From Aquanectria penicillioides (lineage: Eukaryota; Ascomycota; Sordariomycetes; Hypocreales; Nectriaceae), in the NCBI GenBank assembly GCA_003415625.1, contig PYIU01000004.1:3038001-3102000 (forward strand): a stretch of 64,000 nucleotides of DNA. Reading direction: 5' to 3'. A program made the position numbers and the translations under genes. The notes under the pieces are model-generated. The model saw nothing but the letters and a program-made list of their open reading frames with translations, was not told the DNA's origin and made no database searches. This document shows positions 57,251 to 64,000 of the stretch, piece by piece (position 1 is the stretch's first letter; each line of letters begins with the position of its first letter).

Positions 57251-58835
57251 ATGTCTAGCTCTCTCGATCAGCTCAAGGCCACCGGCACTGTACGTCGTCA
57301 CCCCACCATTCACTGCCCCTCCAAACTATCAAAAGCTGCGACGCGAGATATATACGCATTTTGGGCTTGAATCTTGGGCTCCGCTTGAAGATAGTTTCAT
57401 CAAGCATTGTCCGTGGTCATGTCTGGTAGCTCTCGAACTTGCGGCCCAAAATCTCGTCGCCCCGCTTTCGCCCTTCCGACTCTCCCTCGAGAACTAGAAT
57501 AGCTTACTGACCGCCTGACTTTTGCTTCGGATGTGTAGGTTGTCGTGTCGGACTCTGGTAATTAGCTCACTTCCCTCTTGATTCGAATTCTGTTGCTGAC
57601 TGTTGCTCAATAGGTGACTTTGCTTGTTAGTCTTTCCCTGGTTCCTCACTTCCTTGCTTGCTGTCGTCTTTTCCCCAGACGGCTACAACTTCGTTGCACG
57701 GCCACCCTGCATCACAACCCCTCTTGCACCCCCACCACAACAATGACTTTGTGATGTTTAGAATGGAAGCTTACAATTCACTACAGCCATCGCCCAGTAC
57801 AAGCCCCAGGATGCCACCACCAACCCCTCCCTCATCCTTGCTGCCTCCAAGAAGGCCGAGTACGCCAAGCTGATCGATAACGCTGTCGCTTGGGCTAAGG
57901 AGCAGGGCGGCTCTGTCGACGAGCAGGTCGATGCCGCTCTTGACCGTCTCCTGGTCGAGTTCGGCAAGGAGATTCTCAACATCGTCCCCGGCAAGGTCTC
58001 CACTGAGGTCGATGCTGCTTTCTCCTTCGATACCCAGGCCTCCGTCGCTAAGGCTCTCCGTATCATCGAGGTGAGCCGACACTCCGTGCCTACTTAATGG
58101 CACCTGGGATTCGCCGAGGAATCATACTGACACGCCAAACAGCTTTACAAGGAGCAGGGCATCGACAAGAGCCGCATTCTCATCAAGATTGCCTCCACTT
58201 GGGAGGGTATCAAGGCCGCTGAGATCCTCCAGCGCGACCACGGCATCAACACCAACCTGACCCTCATGTTCTCTCTTGTCCAGGCCATCGCTGCTGCTGA
58301 GGCCGGTGCTTTCCTCATCTCCCCCTTCGTTGGACGTATCCTCGACTGGTTCAAGGCCCACACCAAGAAGGAGTACGCCAAGGAGGAGGACCCCGGTGTC
58401 GCCTCCGTCAAGGCCATCTTCAACTACTACAAGAAGTACGGCTACAACACCATTGTCATGGGTGCCTCTTTCCGCAACACTGGCGAGATCACCGAGCTTG
58501 CTGGCTGCGACTACCTGACCATCTCCGTAAGTTACCTCATCTCGCCGAAGACAATCAACAAGTAGGACCCAAATAGGATATTATACTGACCAACTACGCA
58601 GCCTGGTCTGCTCGATGAGCTCCTCAACTCCACCGAGGACGTTCCCCAGAAGCTCGACGCCGCCGCCGCCGCCGCCCTCGACATCGAGAAGAAGACCTAC
58701 ATCAACAGCGAGGCTGTCTTCCGATTCGACTTCAACGAGGACCAGATGGCCGTCGAGAAGCTCCGAGAGGGTATCAGCAAGTTCGCCGCCGACGCCGTCA
58801 CCCTCAAGAACATCATCAAGGAGAAGCTCAACTAA
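57251..58835 (+). CDS. TAL1: Transaldolase
   Basis: Pentose-phosphate-pathway enzyme that moves a dihydroxyacetone unit between sugar phosphates. Six exons (57251-57289, 57539-57557, 57614-57625, 57787-58070, 58143-58526 and 58602-58835) give 323 residues, the standard class I length. The Schiff-base lysine is K133 in [13 protein letters not shown], and DATTNPSL and [10 protein letters not shown] are also family motifs. Exons 2 and 3 are microexons of 19 and 12 nt; together they encode VVVSDSGDFA, and every phase is consistent. The first intron is 249 nt. Codon use is C-biased, as for highly expressed metabolic genes. It is probably cytosolic, as no targeting sequence is visible. Confidence 0.97.
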
Positions 58836-60243
58836 GTTAATGACAAGACTGTAAAACGTTAGGCGTGAAAATGGAATAAAACGAAAATAAAAATAAAACA
58901 ATTTCAAAATAAAATGACAATAATTTTTAATAGCAATGCTATAATTATGGATGAGTCTCACCAGTAATGAGTGATTGATCACAGTATCCAGTCCACTTGG
59001 TTACCGAAAGCCCATGATGAGTCATCATGTGACAATGTGTTAGCTAGATATGAATGGTGTCATACGAGCAAGTCGTTTCATTGTGTATATTCTTGTCTAA
59101 GAGGTTAAGGTTGAACGGTGGTAGCCATCATGACAAGTATCGAACGTTGTAGTGGAGCACATTTTGGAGCCTCTGGCTATGACGTATAAGGCTGATATTT
59201 GGATACAGTGATGACGATTCATTCAATTGATTCATTTCTCAGTAATAAGCTTCGAATCTTCCAATCAAGAAGAAACATACTTAGGTGGCCATATGAACCG
59301 AAGCGGGCGCTTGAGATGAGATGACTAGCCGGCACTCAACCTTGAAACCACAGGACACCTTCAGCATCATTCGCGACAGGATATACTTGGTCATCCGGAT
59401 GAGAGCTAACCAATCTGAGACGATGGTTTAGGCGAAGGAGGAAGCCTCGAAAATGCTGTCCGTAAAGGCGGTGTGTTGGGGCCGATTCGGGTATTGTGTT
59501 GGCCTTGGAACCCATCATTACCGAAACCTCAGTCCGTGCCGGAAGGCCTCGCAATTCCGAGCTACCGCGATAGCGTCCTACAGGTTTAAGTTAATTCGAA
59601 GATGAATTACAGGGATCTGTATTGCTCTTCGGAGTTTAGAAATAAGACTGCCGCTAACACGACTAACGAAATGTCAATTGCTTGCCGCTTGGTTCTTAAA
59701 CCTGACGAAGAAAATGGGATGCCTCATCTGTATTGGATACAAGCAAGCAGCCCTCAAGTTACCATCCATCTATTGATTGGGTGTGGTAAGCCTTTTAGCC
59801 TTAGTGCGGGCCTTTCTAACACCGTATTGGTCCTTCTTTCATCAACTATTCTCACTTCTCGGTAAACGATGCCCTCACCTTGATTTGCCGTGGTAAATGC
59901 CTAGATGGGTCGGGTCGGATCGGAGATACACCTACAACCACTCACGGAAAGGCAACGTGCCTCCGTTGCCCCGTTGCCAAAGAAAAAAAAACCGAAAAAT
60001 ACCCGGAAGGCACGGATGGGCTCTTTTCCGGCCGGTACCTTGCAAGCTGGTCCTGCGATCTAGGAGCCCATATATTTTTCTCATAGCCGGCACAATCTAA
60101 AAGATAACGCGCAGCAGTGAAGTTGTCTTTGGAAACCATCCTCCTGTCTATCCCTCCTCCAATTGATACACTCAATTGGCCTCATTCCACCTCCCCACCT
60201 CCTTCTCTCGCCTTTCTCTCCGTTGTAACCCTTAGCTCTCATC
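58836..60243. other. Intergenic, 1.4 kb
   Basis: AT-rich from 58840 to 59000, then mixed. The frame at 59602-59865 (87 codons, +) matches nothing I know. A pyrimidine-rich leader precedes the fumarase start. Confidence 0.6.
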
Positions 60244-61559
60244 ATGCTCCGATCCGTCACGGGACGCGCTGCGACCTCGGGCCTCGCAAAGGCCCTGCCT
60301 CGGGCGACCAGCAGAGCTTCGGCGCTCACATGCCAGGCTTCCCCGCAGCAAGCACTACGACTTCAAGTTTCGAGCCCCTCGGTGGCTGGCCTGCGACTTA
60401 CCAGAGCCATCCACAGCACCTCAACCAGAATGTCTGCCACACGAACTGAGAGCGACGCCTTCGGCGAGATCCAGGTCCCTTCCGACCGCTACTGGGGCGC
60501 CCAGACCGAGCGATCCCTCGAGAACTTCAAGATCAACCAGCCCCAGGACCGCATGCCCCCTCCCATCGTCAAGGCCTTCGGTATCCTCAAGGGCGCCGCC
60601 GCTACGGTGAACATGCGATTCGGTCTCGGTATGTTAATTAATTCTCAATTCCCTCTAGCAGGTTTTGAAAGTGTGGCATCGGCAATGCATGTCCGGCCCG
60701 GCCCGGTCGACAAGCCTAATTTCACGATGCGCAACAAAACGATGCAAGAAACCCTAGAATCAATGAGCTGACGGTTTGAACGTGGAATACAGACCCCAAG
60801 ATCGGTGCTGCCATTCAGGAGGCCGCCAAAGAGGTTGCTGATGGCAAGCTCCTCGACCACTTCCCCCTCGTTGTCTGGCAGACCGGCTCCGGCACCCAGT
60901 CCAACATGAACGCCAACGAGGTTATTTCTAACCGTGCCATTGAGATCCTCGGCGGTACCATGGGCTCCAAGAAGCCTGTCCACCCCAACGACCACGTCAA
61001 CCGCAGCGCCTCCTCCAACGATACCTTTCCTACTGTCATGCACATCGCCGCCGTCCTGGACATTGAGGGCGAGCTTCTCCCCGCTCTGCACTCTCTGCGT
61101 GCTGCCCTCCAGGCTAAGGTTGACGAGTTCGAGGCCAAGAAGATCATCAAGATCGGCCGCACCCATCTCCAGGATGCTACTCCTCTCACCCTTGCCCAGG
61201 AGTTCTCCGGCTACGTCGCCCAGCTCGACTTCGGCATCAAGCGAGTTGAGAGCTCTCTTCCCGACCTTCGCCTGCTTGCCCAGGGTGGTACCGCTGTTGG
61301 TACTGGTATCAACACCTTCGAGGGCTTTGCCGAGGCTATCGCTGAGGAGGTCACCAAAATGACCGGCACCGAGTTCAAGACTGCCCCTAACAAGTTCGAG
61401 TCCCTTGCTGCCCATGACGCCATCGTCCAGGCTCACGGCTCCCTCAACACCCTTGCCGCCTCTCTCACCAAGATTGCCCAGGACATCCGCTACCTCGGCA
61501 GCGGCCCTCGCTGCGGTCTTGGCGAGCTCAACCTCCCCGAGAACGAGCCCGGTTCCTCC

Positions 61560-61600
<41 letters not shown>

Positions 61601-62078
61601 CACCATGGTCTGCGCCCAGGTTATGGGTAACCACGTCGCCACCACCATCGGCGGCATGAACGGCCAGTTCGAGCTCAACGTTTACAAGCCCCTCGTCATC
61701 CGCAACCTCCTCCACAGCTCCCGCCTGCTCGCTGACGGCATGCGCTCCTTCGAGAAGAACCTGGTTGCTGGCCTCCAGGCCAACGAAGAGAAGATTGCCA
61801 GCATCATGAAGGAGTCGTAAGTATCCCATCACCTCGGCGGACCTCCCGCGAGACAGAACATTCGTAAAGGCTAATAATTATTCTGCAGTCTCATGCTGGT
61901 TACCTGCCTCAACCCCAAGATCGGTTATGACATGGCCAGTAAGGTCGCCAAGAACGCCCACAAGAAGGGTCTCACCCTCAAGGAGAGCGCTATGGAGCTC
62001 GAGGCCCTCACCTCTGAGGAGTTTGATGCTCTCGTCAAGCCCGAGCTCATGGTCGGCCCCTCCCCCTACAAGGGTTAA
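60244..62078 (+). CDS. FUM1: Fumarate hydratase, class II
   Basis: TCA-cycle enzyme that hydrates fumarate to malate. Exons are 60244-60628, 60793-61816 and 61889-62078, giving 532 residues. Introns of 164 and 72 nt give FGLDPKIG and KESLMLVTC. The first 62 residues are an Arg/Ser/Ala-rich mitochondrial presequence. A second in-frame ATG at 60430 (Met63, [13 protein letters not shown]) starts just before the mature enzyme and could give a cytosolic form. Active-site segments are [35 protein letters not shown] and the signature [11 protein letters not shown]. In fungi, cytosolic fumarase also has a DNA-damage role. Notably, no adjacent gene encodes the homogentisate-pathway hydrolase that yields fumarate. 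Confidence 0.97.
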
Positions 62079-63411
62079 AAACGCCATCCCTATGACTAAA
62101 CAAGACGCATGTAACTTCTCGAGGAAGGCAGGTCGTCGTGTACGAATTAATCCAAAATAAAATCTCCAAGAGGAGAAATCAGGATACCTCAATAAATGTA
62201 AACAGGTTCAAAAGGATCTAGAAACAAATTATTTCTCACCGAAACGAACATGAACCTGACTAGAAAATAAAATAGCCGACGCAAGTGAGGGTGTCTGTCT
62301 CCAAGTGACGAAATCTTCAACGCACATGGCTCATTGAATCGCGAAGTTTTTAAAAGTCGAGTGGCTGCATAGCACTGCATATCAGGCGAGTAGATGTCGA
62401 CTTGTCTCGGATCAAAGAGCGGGTACTGGACAGAGGTTGGTTAGACTTCTGGCCTGATATGTTGGTAGCTATTTCTCTTTTGGGCAATGCGATTGGCTGT
62501 AGCTGCTAAATAAAGCATTGACGTGCTTGTTTCCTACCTGAATCCCTGAACGACGAGGGTGCTGCAAGCGCCCGCTCCGGACCCTGGTCGAACCTGCCGT
62601 TTCATGTTTGAGATACGTCATAAGCGCCCAAACCTGGTGGTTCTCGGATTCCCACGAGGAGACGGGAACCAAGAACGAACGACAAGCACAGCGGGCCATG
62701 TGGGACAGCGGTGAATGCTTCCCTCCCTCAACCTTAGCTCAACCTCACCTCACACCTTCAACACCAAAACCATAGTCAAGTCAGGACCTCTGCTCTCGAA
62801 GCTGGTTCCCCGAGGTTTCTCGTTTCCTTTTTTCCCCTTGTTCCTTGACCTTGAAACAACACCCCGTCTTCTCCTTTCTGGGCTCGCACTCGCTTCAAGT
62901 ATTCGTTATTGTATCCTGCACAGCCGTTGTCAATCTTTACCTCATTTTGCTATTCGTCTCCTCTCTACCAGCTGGCCTGTTTAAACACCCGCGCCTTTTG
63001 TCTTCATTTGAAACGTCGATCGGCCGACAGGGATAATTCAAGAAATCGACACCAGATTTGATTCTTTAGCTCCCTCATTCGCCACCATCCCAACTTTGGC
63101 TTCTCGACGTCACCTTTCCATACCTTTTCGCGAGTCCTGGCGGCCATCCTTTTAATTGACAACTTTACATCTGATACATCCTTCTTCTTCTAGCAAGACT
63201 TCATTCTACAAGAGTGCTGCGCATCATGCGAGCTAATAGTTGATACATGCTTTGAATAATTTTTGAGGTTCGAATCTGATCGACTCCTTGGATCACTTCG
63301 TTTGGATCTCGATCCTTCGTCACTTTCGACATCGGCTTTTCAGCATTACGTCCGACGTTAACTTTTCTTTCTCTTCTATCTTCTTGAATCTTGTTCAAAG
63401 GGCTTGATAGA
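62079..63411. other. Intergenic, 1.3 kb
   Basis: Fumarase 3' region and promoter/leader of the thaumatin-like gene. The latter is pyrimidine-rich (CTTC, TTCT) from 62700 to 63400, suggesting a long 5' UTR. GGTTCGAATCT at about 63267 resembles a tRNA B box but has no tRNA around it. Confidence 0.6.
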
Positions 63412-64000
63412 ATGCAGCTTTCGAAAAATCGCCGGCGCGATCCAGTCGCCTTTTCTCTTTGTGGAATTTTCATCCTAGTCATTACACTTGGCTTGTTCGT
63501 TCCGGGAGTCAGATCAGAAGGGTTTCCAACTATCCAACGCAGCACACTAGCCAAATCTGCACGCTCTGGGCCACGGATTGGGGTTCCTAAGAGAGACCTG
63601 GAAGATTCTGACAACTGGGGCGGCAAGATCCCACTTATTGTCACGAATAAGTGCGATGCCACCATTTGGCCTGGAATCGCAACACAGCACGGTGACGGCC
63701 CAGCGGTCGGAGGATTTGAACTCCGCACGGGGAAAAGCAGGAAGCTATGGGTCAGTTCAGATTGGCAAGGCCGTGTTTGGGGCCGCACAAATTGCACTGT
63801 CAATGGGGATTCGTGTTCATGCACGACAGGAGACTGCCTTCGAAAACTAAATTGTGAATCCAGTGTAAGTGCAGCTGGTCCTAAAAACATTGGCTCTATC
63901 TGACAATACATAGGGGGAAACCCCCGCAACTCTTGTTGAATTCAACCTTGCCGGTGGCACAAACAACAAGCAGACGTTTTACGACATCTCTTTAGTCGAT
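63412..64000 (+). CDS. Thaumatin-like (PR-5 family) protein, 3' end beyond window
   Basis: Extracellular or membrane-tethered thaumatin-domain protein. Exon 1 is 63412-63864, the intron 63865-63913 (49 nt, GTAAGT...CATAG), and exon 2 runs from 63914 past the window end. The join gives ESSGETPATLVEFNL. Residues 10-35 are hydrophobic after basic KNRRR, either a signal peptide or a type II anchor. A linker of about 30 residues with the dibasic PKRD precedes the domain, so Kex2-type processing is possible. Domain motifs are IVTNKCDATIWPG, RVWGRTNCTVNGDSC and TGDC. In fungi such proteins are linked to glucan binding or antifungal activity; I infer no specific role. At least 180 residues are visible. 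Confidence 0.9.

Noticed and set aside
63260..63280. tRNA B-box-like GGTTCGAATCT
   Set aside because: No A box, acceptor stem or anticodon arm can be built around it.

Overview
This is nuclear DNA of a filamentous ascomycete (Pezizomycotina, most likely Sordariomycetes/Hypocreales). The evidence is short GT-AG introns with CTGAC-like branch points, a QDE-1/SAD-1-type RNA-dependent RNA polymerase, a Zn2Cys6 transcription factor, an RTA1-family membrane protein, AIM11, PET191/COA5 and a fungal class II myosin. Genes lie singly on both strands with intergenic gaps of about 0.5-5 kb. I see no rRNA, tRNA, CRISPR array or intact transposon. Exon joins were worked out by eye from splice signals, reading phase and family conservation.

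Layout. 0-9 kb: an RNA-dependent RNA polymerase whose frame is broken by one missing base, a convergent four-exon 2OG-Fe(II) dioxygenase, and an unrecognised gene. 9.8-13.5 kb: AIM11 and a second unrecognised, Cys-containing protein that shares a short motif with the first. 14.1-26.1 kb: a 2397-residue myosin II heavy chain (-), divergent from a 1220-residue Red1/ZFC3H1-type zinc-finger protein (+). 27-28.2 kb: an RTA1-like seven-helix protein. 28.2-33.2 kb: a gene-poor stretch with a (GT)21 microsatellite, a short inverted-repeat element and a possible decayed coding frame. 33.2-39.7 kb: a membrane-anchored sterol-ester/triacylglycerol lipase, PET191/COA5 and a Ppn2-like polyphosphatase.

40.2-48.4 kb is the most cluster-like part: an HSL-type esterase, a Zn2Cys6 activator, a homogentisate-dioxygenase-like ring-cleavage enzyme and a P450. 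The last two are divergent around a 761-bp promoter with two CGG/CCG dyads. Together they suggest a small, locally regulated pathway for an aromatic compound. I infer this; the substrate is unknown.

49.7-64 kb holds housekeeping genes on the + strand: Cu/Zn superoxide dismutase, Tudor-SN, transaldolase and a fumarase with mitochondrial presequence and a second internal start. A thaumatin-like protein is cut by the window end.
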